Notes: generated by a model from the letters alone, not told the origin. A stretch of 64,000 nt of DNA from Chryseobacterium shigense (GCF_900156575.1 NZ_FTNY01000006.1:124001-188000), one strand, 5' to 3'. Numbered from the stretch's first letter, positions 40,327 through 50,728 are shown. Numbers and translations: made by a program.

Positions 40327-41811
40327 TTATTTTTTTTGCATATCGCTTATTAAATCAGGAATAAAATATCTAAGAAATGATCTAGAATAGTTTTCCGGAA
40401 AGAGATATTTATTTAAAAGCAGGGTCGGTGAATGTTCAAAATTGGTAGACAATCCAAAGCTGTTCTGTTTCAGGATCATATCCTCGATCTGAGCATCTGG
40501 CTCCTCCTGAATGGATTGCTTTTTTTCAAAGAAATTAAAGTCGTGAGCCAGCATTTCCAATGTAGAACTACCGCCTGACTTCAAATAATGATGTAAAATA
40601 TTTTTTATTACTTCTTTCCCGTTGGAAGTAAAGTTTTTATCATAAAATATAATTTGAATCATGACATTATCTGAATCAGAAGTATGGATGTCCCATAGAG
40701 TTTTGTACATCTCTTTACAATATTTGCAGGTGGGATTGGATACCATCGTAATTAAAGGTTTATAATGACTCTTTTCTCCGATAAACACGCCTACATCTTC
40801 TATATCAAAATCAATTCTTTTACTCTTGATTAAAGAATATTTAAACAGGTCAAAGTTTCTGTAAAATTTGATCAGTCCATTATTTGTTTTTTTTAGCCTT
40901 TCGATTAACGCGATATTCTGAGAAATAAAATGAGTAATAAGATAAGATCCCATGGTTATGATCAGGACGACCAGAATTTTGTTGAAATTTAAATTCCATT
41001 GCAGTGGGTCGAAAGAATAAATGCTGACCAATGCCTGCAGATATAAAAGAGCAATGATCGTCATGCATATGGTACAGATCTTTTTTTCTACAAAAAACTG
41101 GAAATACAAAGAATAGAGGGTTATCGGAATACTTACCATGACACCAATAAAAAACACACTATACAATTCGGGAATAGCACGGCTTAAAATCAATAAACAA
41201 AACTGGTGAATAAAGAAAAAAAAGCTCAGATGTCCCAGTTTTACCTTTATTTTTTTATCTGAATTGATAACAGAATTGCAACTTGATTTTTCTTCTTTTG
41301 ATGAACAAAACTTATTGGAAAAATCTGATTCTATTCCCAGCTCAATGGATAAACCACTATAAGAAATATAAACTCCAATGATAGAACATAATGAGAGAAT
41401 GGGGATGTAGATAGAGCCAAAAGCTGAGCAGATGAAAATGAAAGCCAGAAAAATGACCAGTAAAAATGCGATTTTTGGATGAAAACGGAATGACCATTTC
41501 ACAGGAAGCTCTTCAGCTATTAAAATCAGAGAATTTTCTAAAATTGATGAGCTCAGTGATTGGATGTATTCCAATTTTAAAGCGCCGGATTGATCAAAAA
41601 AAACAGCGATATCCTTTTTATCAATTTCACTTTCTATATCCTGATAATTATAAATACTGTATTGAATGTTCATCATATCCAGTGTGTCAGCATATGACAC
41701 GATATCCGGATAATTCGGATGAGAAGAGATCCCTGTTTCTAAATCAGAAAAGTCTACATCTATATTTTTTTTTTTTAAGTACTTGTAGAGAAACTGAATA
41801 TTGTTATTCAT
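40327..41811 (-). CDS. VKOR-thioredoxin fusion with N-terminal C39-like domain
   Basis: A 494-residue membrane protein. The N-terminal 110 residues resemble a peptidase C39-like domain lacking the catalytic Cys. Transmembrane segments between about 115 and 290 include cysteines of a vitamin K epoxide reductase core (FCSSKEEKSSCNS and KKICTICM). The C-terminal 150 residues are a thioredoxin domain with C-x-x-C in NPTCKYCKEM. Such fusions form or shuffle disulfides. In this cluster it could oxidise cysteines of the modified peptide; no separate exporter is visible. It overlaps the upstream TlpA gene by eight bases. Confidence 0.85.
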   Translation of the reverse strand: MNNNIQFLYKYLKKKNIDVDFSDLETGISSHPNYPDIVSYADTLDMMNIQYSIYNYQDIESEIDKKDIAVFFDQSGALKLEYIQSLSSSILENSLILIAEELPVKWSFRFHPKIAFLLVIFLAFIFICSAFGSIYIPILSLCSIIGVYISYSGLSIELGIESDFSNKFCSSKEEKSSCNSVINSDKKIKVKLGHLSFFFFIHQFCLLILSRAIPELYSVFFIGVMVSIPITLYSLYFQFFVEKKICTICMTIIALLYLQALVSIYSFDPLQWNLNFNKILVVLIITMGSYLITHFISQNIALIERLKKTNNGLIKFYRNFDLFKYSLIKSKRIDFDIEDVGVFIGEKSHYKPLITMVSNPTCKYCKEMYKTLWDIHTSDSDNVMIQIIFYDKNFTSNGKEVIKNILHHYLKSGGSSTLEMLAHDFNFFEKKQSIQEEPDAQIEDMILKQNSFGLSTNFEHSPTLLLNKYLFPENYSRSFLRYFIPDLISDMQKK

Positions 41812-42958
41812 TTTTGTTAATGTTTTTTAACAGGAAGCTATTTAATTGATTAACAGAAATATTTATTTGAATTATTTCATTTTTATCATTGAGTAAAAAA
41901 TTGGTTGGAAAGGAATTGATTCCCCAGCGTGCAGCCTGCTCTCCGTTTTTATCTAAATATTGAGCCCAGGTCATCTTAAAATCTTTTATTGTTTGATTTA
42001 AATAAGGTATATCCTTCTTCCGGTCTGTCGCGATATTGATAATGGTAAAACCTTTCAAATGGTACTCATCATAAATTTCCTTATACTTCGGCAAATCCCT
42101 TCTGCAGGGTAGACAGTGACTAAACCAAAACTCAACTAAAGTGTATTTTTTTTGATTATTAAGTGTAAAAGTAACCGGTTTCTGATCCAGATTGCTTACT
42201 GCAGGAATTGGGAATACATTCCCGATGCTTAAAAGCTTTTTTCTTTTAATATCGTTCAATAATTCTTTTCCATAAAAACTCTGTTTTATATCTTTTGAAA
42301 AATTGTTGAATGCAGATTCAGCCTCTGGTAGCGTTAATAAGTTTTTTTCAAAAAAATCAACAAACTTCCAAAAACCCATAGGAGAATTGGGGTGAGTCCT
42401 GATATAATCTGATAATACCTTTTTTTCATCCGTTATTATTTCCTTCTCCGTTTTGTTATAGGATGTAAGGTAGTCTTTAGGTACATTTTGAAATCCTCCA
42501 TATCGGGTTACCGCCTCATCTGCTTCCTTATAGAGCTGATCATATCTTTTCTTTAAAGGAAGAAAAGAAAAGTCATACGCCTTTTTTTCTTTAAGCAGCT
42601 GATCATTATAGTTGACGGATAAAGAGTCCATGTCGGAAAAGTTAATCAGGGTTTCCTTTGAAGAAATAAAAAAGATTGAACTTGAAGAGTAACCATTATC
42701 ATCCCGATCAATAAATTTGTAAGGATAATTAGCTTTTACATTGCTGAGATTAAATTCAAAATTGCCATTACTGTCCACTGTGGAAGAGTCCAGTACCTTA
42801 CCTTTTTCATAATACTTGTATTGATAAGCATTGGTAAGATAGATCTTTGAATTCTTAAAATTATATTTTGTTTTACCTTTAATGATAGTATTCTGAGAAA
42901 TAAGGCCCTGACTGCATAATAGTAGAAATAGTAAACAGTATTGAGATAGGATTTTCAT
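41804..42958 (-). CDS. TlpA-family thioredoxin with N-terminal DUF4369-like domain
   Basis: A 384-residue exported protein. The signal peptide spans about residues 1-21 (LLFLLLCSQGLIS). The N-terminal region is a Bacteroidetes DUF4369-type beta domain, followed by helices and a C-terminal TlpA thioredoxin with FWFSHCLPCRRDLP (C-x-x-C) and the cis-proline loop in SFPTNFLL. It works in the periplasm on disulfides. Co-transcribed with VKOR and LanB. Confidence 0.88.
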   Translation of the reverse strand: MKILSQYCLLFLLLCSQGLISQNTIIKGKTKYNFKNSKIYLTNAYQYKYYEKGKVLDSSTVDSNGNFEFNLSNVKANYPYKFIDRDDNGYSSSSIFFISSKETLINFSDMDSLSVNYNDQLLKEKKAYDFSFLPLKKRYDQLYKEADEAVTRYGGFQNVPKDYLTSYNKTEKEIITDEKKVLSDYIRTHPNSPMGFWKFVDFFEKNLLTLPEAESAFNNFSKDIKQSFYGKELLNDIKRKKLLSIGNVFPIPAVSNLDQKPVTFTLNNQKKYTLVEFWFSHCLPCRRDLPKYKEIYDEYHLKGFTIINIATDRKKDIPYLNQTIKDFKMTWAQYLDKNGEQAARWGINSFPTNFLLNDKNEIIQINISVNQLNSFLLKNINKNE

Positions 42959-42990
42959 TTAACGTATGAATTGATTAAAACAGGATGAAT

Positions 42991-43020
42991 AAAGGCTGTC
43001 TTACAAATAAAACAGCCTTT
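42991..43020 (-). terminator. Hairpin after the precursor peptide gene
   Basis: AAAGGCTGT / ACAGCCTTT, nine pairs. Weak T tail on the minus strand, so partial read-through into the TlpA gene is likely, which would set a high precursor-to-enzyme ratio. Confidence 0.6.
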
Positions 43021-43074
43021 ATAATAATTTAATGACAGGTAAGGTCTTGTATCACAAGATCTCCTGATATTTTT

Positions 43075-43299
43075 TTAAGCGCAACAGTTGGTATGTGGTT
43101 TTCCGGAAAAATTATTCCAGATTGATCTTCCTGATGCACAAATTGAATCAGAGTTGCAACCTCCTTCAGGTTCTAAACCGGTTTCTATACCTGTTTGTAG
43201 ATTAACACCACCTTTAAAGTCTTTTAATGTTTCTCTGGTTAGAGTTGATGATTTCACAACTAATGATTTAACTGATTTTTTAATTGTTAGTTTTTTCAT
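43075..43299 (-). CDS. Class I lanthipeptide precursor (LanA)
   Basis: A 74-residue peptide. The basic leader (MKKLTIKKSVKSLVVKSS) is followed by LKDFKGG with G30-G31; a second GG lies at 46-47 before the core. The last 27 residues hold four cysteines (48, 54, 72, 73), five serines and a threonine, the substrates for dehydration and thioether or disulfide formation. Either GG could be the cleavage site. It is the first gene of the LanB cluster. No LanC cyclase is encoded nearby, so rings may be closed by an enzyme elsewhere or not at all. Confidence 0.82.
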   Translation of the reverse strand: MKKLTIKKSVKSLVVKSSTLTRETLKDFKGGVNLQTGIETGLEPEGGCNSDSICASGRSIWNNFSGKPHTNCCA

Positions 43300-43678
43300 A
43301 AAATGAGTGCTAAATTTGTTTTAATGTGGAAACAAAGATAATTATTTATTTCATACACGCAAGATATATTTTTCCTCTGTCACTATAAATTTGTTTTATT
43401 TCTTAACCTTTCAAAAAGTAAAATAACAGTTCAAAATAAAGAGAATTTTTTGCAATAAAATTCTTGGGAAAAGCTAATCCCCGGAAAAACAGCTTCCAAC
43501 AATAAAAAATATTCGAGCATTTTTCAAAGTTGAACGGGGGATTATCTTTAACTTTTATTCAGAAATGCTTGCAAAACTTTTCTTAAAAGCATAAATTTTT
43601 GTTAAAAAAATCACTTTAAAGGGATATTTCAATGTCTGTCGGCCATTTTTTATTATTTTAGTCCCCTAGATTGGAATT
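43300..43678. other. Divergent intergenic region, no gene seen
   Basis: AT-rich, holding the upstream regions of the leftward precursor gene and the rightward DUF6493-like gene. No repeat or RNA structure stands out. Confidence 0.6.
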
Positions 43679-46219
43679 ATGCTTATTGGAGATGAATTGA
43701 AGGCGATTTATTTAAATTATAGAATCAAGGAAATTGTTCCTTTTCTTATAAAGCTGAGCCCAAAAGAAAAGAAAGAAACTGCAGTCATTTTAAAGAAATT
43801 TTTAAATAAAGACTGGGGGCACAATCACATTTCTATGCTGGCCACTCTGGCTTGCAGCAGTACTCAGGAAGAATACGAAAAATTGGCTTCTGCTTATTAT
43901 GCATGGCCAATCCATCTCCTCGATGAATTATTTGAATCTTATGTGCCCGGATGGATGGGAGATTGCGCTCTGTTTCTCAGAAGTATTGACTATCTCAAAG
44001 TCCTTGAATGGCAGCAGAAAGGTTACCTTCAACTGAATGATGAAGTGGGGGCCCAACTTCTTTCAGAATCAATCACGACCCATCATACTTCAGAAGAAAT
44101 TCTTTTCACGCATCCTGTAACACTTGATTCCCATCTGTGGTTGATGTTTCAGTATGATTCAAGCATCAGCTGCCATGATCAGAACGGAAGAAACTGGAAA
44201 AATATTTTTCAGCACTACATCTGCGAAAATAAACAGAACCGTTCGAAAGTTTTAGAGTCTTGCCTAAAAGCAATTAATCTTAATCTGTCAAAAGACCATA
44301 ATAGTTGGTTTCTCGAATTGTTTTCTCATCTTGAACCCTCCAGCAGAGAAATTTTAGAATTGCAGAACCATCTCTTTTCAGTCTTTCATTCCCCACAGTC
44401 TTCACTTTTTGTTCCGGTACTGAAAATAATAAACCGGGTGATCACCGAAGAAGATTTTGAAGCTCAGGATTTTCTTAAGTCCGCAGCGGCTTTACCTTCT
44501 GTTCAGGCTAAAAATATCTTGAATAGCCTCCTTCAAACCCTTGATAAAATCGCCGGAAATGATAAAAGATACAGAGACGAAATCTGTCTTTTTTTACTTC
44601 CCGTTTTCATAAGTAAAGATGCTGCGATACAGATAAAAGCTGCAAAAATCATCGCCAGATATGGTGATCCGGATTCCGGAAATATTAAAATTGAAATTCA
44701 GTCTTATGCCGAATGTCTTCTTTCAGACCCCAAAGTATTATTAAAAGAATTTCTTCCTGACACCGAAATTAATAAGTTTCATGAACCGGCAGAAAATGAG
44801 GAATATACTGCTTGGTGTATCAGTGAACCGGTTTCACCAATTAAAACGGTCAGCGATTTTATATTGTTCGCCCCCAGGGTTTTCAGTAACAACGATCCTA
44901 ATGATTTTGATCTTTTCGTGGATGCACTCATGAGATTCAATACTGAGATCAGTAAAGAACAGGGTATCCGGTTGGAACCTGCATTCAAAGCTGCATGTAA
45001 AGAAAAAGGAAGTGTTGGAATGCATCATTTATATGCATCATTTTTTATTAAATATGGTTTGAAAAACGGATCGCCGTTACTGAATGAAGCCAGAAAAGAA
45101 TTTCCTGATTTTGAAAACTGGTTGGGAAAACGGACCCCTTTGATCTTTAAAGCCTATCATCAGTTTCTTTCAGATATATTTGAACTTTTAAAACAAGGAA
45201 AAAATCTTCCCCTGCTTTCGGTTCCAGACCATACGCCATGCTGGATAGACATCCGTATGCTTGTAGATAAATTAAAAATATACCAGGACCAGAAAATAAT
45301 TCCGGTTCCTTTCGATCTTCAGCGGGCAATCCTGAGGGTGAAAAAAGAGCATCTTGCAGAATCAAAAAAGTATGCACAGAAAGAACTGAGCAAAGAGTAT
45401 TTTAAATATGTAGAACCTGTTTTTGATCCTGAATATTTCAAAGACAGATATGAAATCACCTATCTGGAAGGCAGTTTCGCCCGAAAATGGGGTATTAGAA
45501 AAATATACAAAGCATACGTTGCAGAAGAAGTTCCGGAGATGACGGTAACGATTGAAAATAAAGAAATTCCGGAAGAAGCCCCGCTTTTAGATCACTTATT
45601 TAATTCATATCACGGCGTTTATGATCATGATCTGATTCGTATTTTATACACAGCTCCCTATTTTTCCGGGTCTGTTTTTGCGAAAAAATGTAATGAAACC
45701 CTGTCCAATGCTGTTAATCAGTATAACAGCAGAACTAATATCGAATTTTTAGATGCATGGATGAAGCTGGATCTTCCATTTCAGCCGGTGCATTATTTAT
45801 TTCTTTCCGCCGCCCTATTCAGTAAGGATAAAACCTTGTCTGGTACGGCTTTTGAAGCGATTCTTCATAAGATAGCTTCAGATGATTTTGACATGGGAAC
45901 ATTAGGAATAATGATCGGTGAAAAGATCAACTTCGGACTTGTTCCGGTTAAAAGACTGAGAGATGGAATTGATCGCTTTATAGGCCTGAATTCCAGTCAT
46001 AACCGGGCTTTTGAAAAACTATTGATATCCATTCTTAAAACGATAGATCATCCTGTTTTTAATCTTAAAACGATTTTGGAGATGTATTACGAACTGTTAC
46101 AGCTTAATCAGTCGGAAACGAATGCTGATGTAGTCGTGAGGTTAAAAGAATGGGAAAACGAAAATAACCTGAAAAAAATGATTATCAAATTAAAAACAAA
46201 TGAAAGAAAGATTGTATGA
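43679..46219 (+). CDS. DUF6493-like HEAT-type protein
   Basis: An 846-residue soluble helical protein. It begins with a HEAT-like segment (IKEIVPFLIKLSPKEKKETAVILKKF), contains repeats such as IQIKAAKIIARYGDPDSG and DKTLSGTAFEAILHKIAS, and ends with a helical TILEMYYELLQLNQSE segment. I assign it to DUF6493 by general resemblance. The next gene overlaps by 20 bases and encodes a clear paralogue, and the third encodes a SWIM protein; similar trios sit beside MoxR/vWA genes in other bacteria. Scaffold function is inference. Confidence 0.75.
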   Translation: MLIGDELKAIYLNYRIKEIVPFLIKLSPKEKKETAVILKKFLNKDWGHNHISMLATLACSSTQEEYEKLASAYYAWPIHLLDELFESYVPGWMGDCALFLRSIDYLKVLEWQQKGYLQLNDEVGAQLLSESITTHHTSEEILFTHPVTLDSHLWLMFQYDSSISCHDQNGRNWKNIFQHYICENKQNRSKVLESCLKAINLNLSKDHNSWFLELFSHLEPSSREILELQNHLFSVFHSPQSSLFVPVLKIINRVITEEDFEAQDFLKSAAALPSVQAKNILNSLLQTLDKIAGNDKRYRDEICLFLLPVFISKDAAIQIKAAKIIARYGDPDSGNIKIEIQSYAECLLSDPKVLLKEFLPDTEINKFHEPAENEEYTAWCISEPVSPIKTVSDFILFAPRVFSNNDPNDFDLFVDALMRFNTEISKEQGIRLEPAFKAACKEKGSVGMHHLYASFFIKYGLKNGSPLLNEARKEFPDFENWLGKRTPLIFKAYHQFLSDIFELLKQGKNLPLLSVPDHTPCWIDIRMLVDKLKIYQDQKIIPVPFDLQRAILRVKKEHLAESKKYAQKELSKEYFKYVEPVFDPEYFKDRYEITYLEGSFARKWGIRKIYKAYVAEEVPEMTVTIENKEIPEEAPLLDHLFNSYHGVYDHDLIRILYTAPYFSGSVFAKKCNETLSNAVNQYNSRTNIEFLDAWMKLDLPFQPVHYLFLSAALFSKDKTLSGTAFEAILHKIASDDFDMGTLGIMIGEKINFGLVPVKRLRDGIDRFIGLNSSHNRAFEKLLISILKTIDHPVFNLKTILEMYYELLQLNQSETNADVVVRLKEWENENNLKKMIIKLKTNERKIV

Positions 46220-48896
46220 GATCCTTAATGAGGAAAAAGCACATGAGATTATTCCGTTTCTGAAACAGCTTACCGCTGAAGAAAGAAAATCCCTGGTCCC
46301 TACGATAAAAAAATTAGATAGAGAGATCAGTAAGATTATAATGACCAAAAATTCCTACCATACTTCCGGATCTGCAGATCAGCATTCAATTATTGATATA
46401 GCTTCATTTGTCTGCATGGACCAAAAGCATTACGGAAAAAACTATTGGAGTCTTTTCAGAAATAAAGAACAGACCAGTACCATATTGGAATGGGGCTGCC
46501 CCCATTGGTTTTCAGATTTTATCAACGATTCTATAGATGCAGAATTTACAGCATTTGATTATCAGGATATTCTGGGTTGGACAGAGAAAGGATATGTACA
46601 GCCGAGACCTGAGTTGCTGGGCTATCATTTAAGTCTTCAGCCCTATGATCTGGATAAATCTCCGGAAACACTGGAAACCCACTTCTGGTATCTGTGTGAA
46701 TTTCCTTCGAAATCGCTTCCTTTTAAAAGAGAGTGGCTACCATTAGTTCAAAAACTCATCGCTGAAAATAAAATTGACAGAAAAAGATTTCTCAAAGAAT
46801 GCCTTCTGGCAGCGAACAGGAATTTTAATAAAAATGTCACAGGATGGTTCATGGAGGCATTCAATGCATTAAAGCCTTCTGATGAAGAACTGGTCTTGCT
46901 TCAGGACGAACTGATGGCGGGCCTTGCTTCTGTGCAGTCCAAGGCAGTCAATACCATGCTGACCCATTTGAAAAAAATAGTTCCCACCGTGGAATTTAAA
47001 ACCAGCGAGTTTTCTCATTTCCTTCCAAACCTTTTGAGCTCAGAGGTGAAAACCGTTGTGGCAGCCAGCCTTACAGTATCCGAAAAGATATTTCAGAAAA
47101 AGAAACTCGACACGGAAAACCTGGAAATGGCTTTGAGTGCAGCCTTTGTAAGCAAAGACGAAAGTATTCAGAGCAAAGCCGCCAAGATTATTCAGAGGTA
47201 TATTCCTGTTTCCGACAACATGAAGGAAGCACTGTCCCATTATGCGGATAATATTTTAGCTAATGTACGGCCCGGTTTAGTTCAATATATCGAAAAAACA
47301 CAGCTGGAACTGGATATTGTAAATCCTGAAAAATTAGAGCTCATCCGTGAAGACAGCAAGATTCAGGAACCAGAAAGCTTTGAAGATCTCATGTTTTTTC
47401 TGCCACAAGCCATAGAAAATCCCGGGACTTTTTACTATGATCTCGCATTGGCAGGACTGGTTCGTTTTGCTGATGAAGCCGATGCCGAATCCGTAAAACT
47501 TTTTGAGCCCGTATTTCAGAAAGCCTGTAAAACCATTGCCAAATGGGAAGTGCATCATTTTAATGTTTTGCTGTGCAATCTCATTATCAATTACGGACTT
47601 TCCTTATTAGAGAAATTCCCTGTTCAGCTAAATAATCTTGACAAAATATATAAAAGAACCTGCGAAGACGAAGCCACAAGAGAAGCATATTCCAGTTATC
47701 ACAAAAAACTGGGACCTATCAAAGATATCAAAGTAGGAGGATTGGCGATGAAGCCATTCAAAAACATAGCCGTACAGGTCTTTAATAAAATTACATCAGG
47801 AGATAAAATACCGTTATTATCTACTGTAACTCATGAACCATGCTGGGTAAGCCCGGAAGCATTGGTTGAAAGACTGGAAATTTATCAGAATGAAAATACA
47901 GCACCCGATGATCTTGATCTGCAACTTGCCTTACAGCGATGCTCAATGGAAAAAACGTCAGAGAGCATTAAAATTGTTGAACAAAAGTTAAAAGGTGAAT
48001 ACAAAGAACTTCTTCTTTTCTTTTTTAATAAAAAGGCTACCCCTAAAGGTGAATTTGAACATCCTTCATGGTGGATGACCGCAGGAATAACACGCTCTCC
48101 TGGAAAAATTTTTAAAGAATTTCAGGAGTTTGGATATGACGATATTCCTGAAGAATTTCTAACCGGTTCCTATATCTGGAAAACGATTGACAGCAAAAAG
48201 AATTCCTATTATCCGGTAGAACTGAATATCAGTGTTCCGAAATATCACTTGAAAAAAAGAGAACACCAGCTTTTCTCAGAATACTTTGTGGCAGAGCAGA
48301 AACATTTTTCTGAAACCCCTGCATTTATGTGGAGTTTCCCGAATACGCTCGGCAATGTTTTCGCCAAGATCATTAAAGACTGCCTGTTTTATTCAGGCAT
48401 TGCAGAGGTTTATGAAAGAGGGCTGGTTCTGAATACCGCCCAGGCACTTCATCAGATGAAAAAGCCTTTGGATGATATGGGATATCTGTTTCTGGGAACT
48501 ATTTTCCTGGACGGAGACAAAGTCATCCGCGGAACCGCTGCTGAGATCTGGCTGGAACATGTTTCCCATAAAGTAATGGATAATGTGGAATTGGGACGTG
48601 TGATAGGGCTGCATGAAAAACTGGAATGGGCACCTGTTAAAAGATTCACAGATCTTGTCCAGCATCAGATGCTGAATGTCAGCAAAGACCACAATCTGGC
48701 ATTGGAAGAGCTTTTTACCCATATTTTACTACAGATGGAAACACCTGTTACCAATCTGAAAAAAATATTGGATATTTACCACGAAGTTCTGGCCTTAAAC
48801 CAATCAGAGGCCGATAAAAACTTAAAAGAAAAACTGAATAGCTGGAAAGACAATTCCAGTCTGAAAAAAATCTGCAATCTTCTTCTAAAAAAATAG
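46200..48896 (+). CDS. DUF6493-like HEAT-type protein, paralogue
   Basis: An 898-residue paralogue of the preceding protein, with the same order of segments: EIIPFLKQLTAEERKSLVPTIKKL near the N-terminus, IQSKAAKIIQRYIPVSDN mid-protein, LLSTVTHEPCWVSPEALVERLEIYQ and the C-terminal LKKILDIYHEVLALNQSEADKNLKEKL. The start overlaps the upstream stop, indicating coupling and probably a heteromeric complex. It ends two bases before the SWIM gene. Confidence 0.75.
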   Translation: MKERLYEILNEEKAHEIIPFLKQLTAEERKSLVPTIKKLDREISKIIMTKNSYHTSGSADQHSIIDIASFVCMDQKHYGKNYWSLFRNKEQTSTILEWGCPHWFSDFINDSIDAEFTAFDYQDILGWTEKGYVQPRPELLGYHLSLQPYDLDKSPETLETHFWYLCEFPSKSLPFKREWLPLVQKLIAENKIDRKRFLKECLLAANRNFNKNVTGWFMEAFNALKPSDEELVLLQDELMAGLASVQSKAVNTMLTHLKKIVPTVEFKTSEFSHFLPNLLSSEVKTVVAASLTVSEKIFQKKKLDTENLEMALSAAFVSKDESIQSKAAKIIQRYIPVSDNMKEALSHYADNILANVRPGLVQYIEKTQLELDIVNPEKLELIREDSKIQEPESFEDLMFFLPQAIENPGTFYYDLALAGLVRFADEADAESVKLFEPVFQKACKTIAKWEVHHFNVLLCNLIINYGLSLLEKFPVQLNNLDKIYKRTCEDEATREAYSSYHKKLGPIKDIKVGGLAMKPFKNIAVQVFNKITSGDKIPLLSTVTHEPCWVSPEALVERLEIYQNENTAPDDLDLQLALQRCSMEKTSESIKIVEQKLKGEYKELLLFFFNKKATPKGEFEHPSWWMTAGITRSPGKIFKEFQEFGYDDIPEEFLTGSYIWKTIDSKKNSYYPVELNISVPKYHLKKREHQLFSEYFVAEQKHFSETPAFMWSFPNTLGNVFAKIIKDCLFYSGIAEVYERGLVLNTAQALHQMKKPLDDMGYLFLGTIFLDGDKVIRGTAAEIWLEHVSHKVMDNVELGRVIGLHEKLEWAPVKRFTDLVQHQMLNVSKDHNLALEELFTHILLQMETPVTNLKKILDIYHEVLALNQSEADKNLKEKLNSWKDNSSLKKICNLLLKK

Positions 48897-48898
48897 AT

Positions 48899-50242
48899 AT
48901 GGAAGATACGCTTGTTTATAACTATCAGAGGCCATCGTCTCTGGTAAAAAAAGATGCATCTGAAGAATTATTTCTGTCCAAGTACAGTGAGATTCAGAAG
49001 AACACGGATGCTCCCTGCTTTTTCTGGGGAAATGTCAGTCAGCCCTTTATATTGGCAAGGTGCCTCATCACACTTTCCAATATTGTGAAATCCAGCTTTA
49101 ATCTGTCGCCGTTTCAGATGGCCCTCCTTAAAGACCCCATCGTTACTGCCGGAAACAGCAGATTGCGATTTGAGGGATTTTCACACTGTGCCGGTGTGTA
49201 TGCCAGAGTAGATGTACTGCCTGATGGTCTTGATGGTGAGTTTCTGGAAAATGGGACCACCAATGTAGATTTCAACCAGCCGATGATCACGGCTTTAGGA
49301 AGCATTCGGCCTAACGAAAAGATTATCCTTTCCGTAGGTGACAAAGAAGTAGGACTCTACAGAGAGGAACAAAAAATAGTGGAAAGAAAAGTTCCGCTGC
49401 CTGTAAAATGGATCAAGGGGCTCAGTACTGTCCAGATTTATCTGTCCCAGTCCGAAAAGCTTCATACATTCAACAAAATTCAGACCCAGCAGCTATTCAG
49501 AGGAATACCGAAAGGTCCGGTGAAATCCGATTATTACCTGATTATAAGAGGCAATAAGCCTATGTTCTCTCCGGTAAAATCAGCAAATGCTGTGTGTATT
49601 GGCGGACTCAACAGGCTTCGCCTGCTGGAGCCGCTTCTTCCTTATATCGATCAAATGCAGGTATTTCCGCATGCAGATATGCAGTCTACCACATGGCAGC
49701 TGTATATGGGACATATCCGGTTCAGTTTTTCATTGTCAAGAGAAAGCTGGAGAGGATTTTCCGGAGAAGGCGCTGTGTTAGACAGTCTGATTGATGATAT
49801 ATCTGATGAGTGGATTGATGCGCTGGATAAGTATGCTTATGCCAACCAGTCTTTTAATCCTACAGCTTTTGCTTTAGATGAAAAGATAAGCCTGAAGAAA
49901 ACGGATAACCTCGCCGGACGATTGGCTGCCATGGGACTATTGGGGTATGACCTTGATGACAATGGATTTTTCTATCGAAGATTGCCGTTTAAACTCAATA
50001 GAATTATCGGTTTAAATCCAAGGATGAAAAATGCTGAAAAATTAATTGCTGAAGGAAAAGTACAGATATTAAATAAAAGTCTCGCCAGAACGGAAGCTAG
50101 GGTAGAAGGGACGGGGGTTCACCATACCGTCATTATCGACGATAGCAAAGAGCGTTGTACCTGCGAATGGTTCAGTAAATACCAGGGCGAAAGAGGACCA
50201 TGCAAACATGTACTTGCGGTAAAAAAAATAGTACAGATGTAA
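48899..50242 (+). CDS. SWIM zinc-finger protein
   Basis: A 447-residue protein ending in a SWIM motif, CxC-x12-CxH (CTCEWFSKYQGERGPCKH). The rest is a mixed domain of unknown fold. SWIM fingers bind nucleic acid or protein. It is the last gene of a three-gene unit, followed by a terminator (AAGGACAG..CTGTCCTT with a T run). The neighbourhood suggests that it works with the two HEAT-type proteins, perhaps related to the TROVE gene 1 kb away. Confidence 0.82.
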   Translation: MEDTLVYNYQRPSSLVKKDASEELFLSKYSEIQKNTDAPCFFWGNVSQPFILARCLITLSNIVKSSFNLSPFQMALLKDPIVTAGNSRLRFEGFSHCAGVYARVDVLPDGLDGEFLENGTTNVDFNQPMITALGSIRPNEKIILSVGDKEVGLYREEQKIVERKVPLPVKWIKGLSTVQIYLSQSEKLHTFNKIQTQQLFRGIPKGPVKSDYYLIIRGNKPMFSPVKSANAVCIGGLNRLRLLEPLLPYIDQMQVFPHADMQSTTWQLYMGHIRFSFSLSRESWRGFSGEGAVLDSLIDDISDEWIDALDKYAYANQSFNPTAFALDEKISLKKTDNLAGRLAAMGLLGYDLDDNGFFYRRLPFKLNRIIGLNPRMKNAEKLIAEGKVQILNKSLARTEARVEGTGVHHTVIIDDSKERCTCEWFSKYQGERGPCKHVLAVKKIVQM

Positions 50243-50246
50243 AAAC

Positions 50247-50277
50247 AAGGACAGCTTATCAGATAAGACTGTCCTTT
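50247..50277. terminator. Terminator between SWIM and VOC genes
   Basis: AAGGACAG-CTTATC / GATAAG-CTGTCCTT with a T run, shared by convergent genes. Confidence 0.8.
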
Positions 50278-50281
50278 TTTA

Positions 50282-50728
50282 TTATTGATGGTTCATCCAT
50301 TCTTCATAAGAGATCACCCCCAATTCAGGTTTTCCTTCTCCTTCAAGGATGGAGATAAACTCAAGTTGGTTACCATCCGGATCATTGAAATATATAGCTA
50401 ATGCAGGCATCCAGGCAAAAACCATAGGTTCATCAAGACCATCTTTCAGGAAGTTATAAGGTTTCAGATCTTTATTTTTCAGAAAATCCACGGAATAATT
50501 TAAAATATCTTCTTTACTGCTTGAAAAAGCAAAATGTCTTGGCTGCAGGTTTTCTTTCTGCTCCCACAATCCCAGCATAAATTCTTTGCCTTCACCGATC
50601 CACAGAAATGCAATAGGACGCGTCTTGTCCATATGGGCCAGCTTCAGCCCCAGCACCTCAGTGTAAAACCGGATAGAATTTTCTAAACTGCTTACCTGCA
50701 CATGGGTTTCATATAATCCTCTAATCAT
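50282..50728 (-). CDS. VOC family (glyoxalase-like) protein
   Basis: A 148-residue protein from the ATG that begins MIRGLYETHVQVSSLENSIRFYTEVLGLKL, the typical first beta-alpha-beta unit of the vicinal oxygen chelate fold; an ATG 11 codons upstream adds unrelated residues. Metal ligands are expected at H9, in the PRHFAF segment and in DPDGNQLEFI. Cytosolic dioxygenase/isomerase or thiol-transferase type; substrate unknown. Confidence 0.88.
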   Translation of the reverse strand: MIRGLYETHVQVSSLENSIRFYTEVLGLKLAHMDKTRPIAFLWIGEGKEFMLGLWEQKENLQPRHFAFSSSKEDILNYSVDFLKNKDLKPYNFLKDGLDEPMVFAWMPALAIYFNDPDGNQLEFISILEGEGKPELGVISYEEWMNHQ

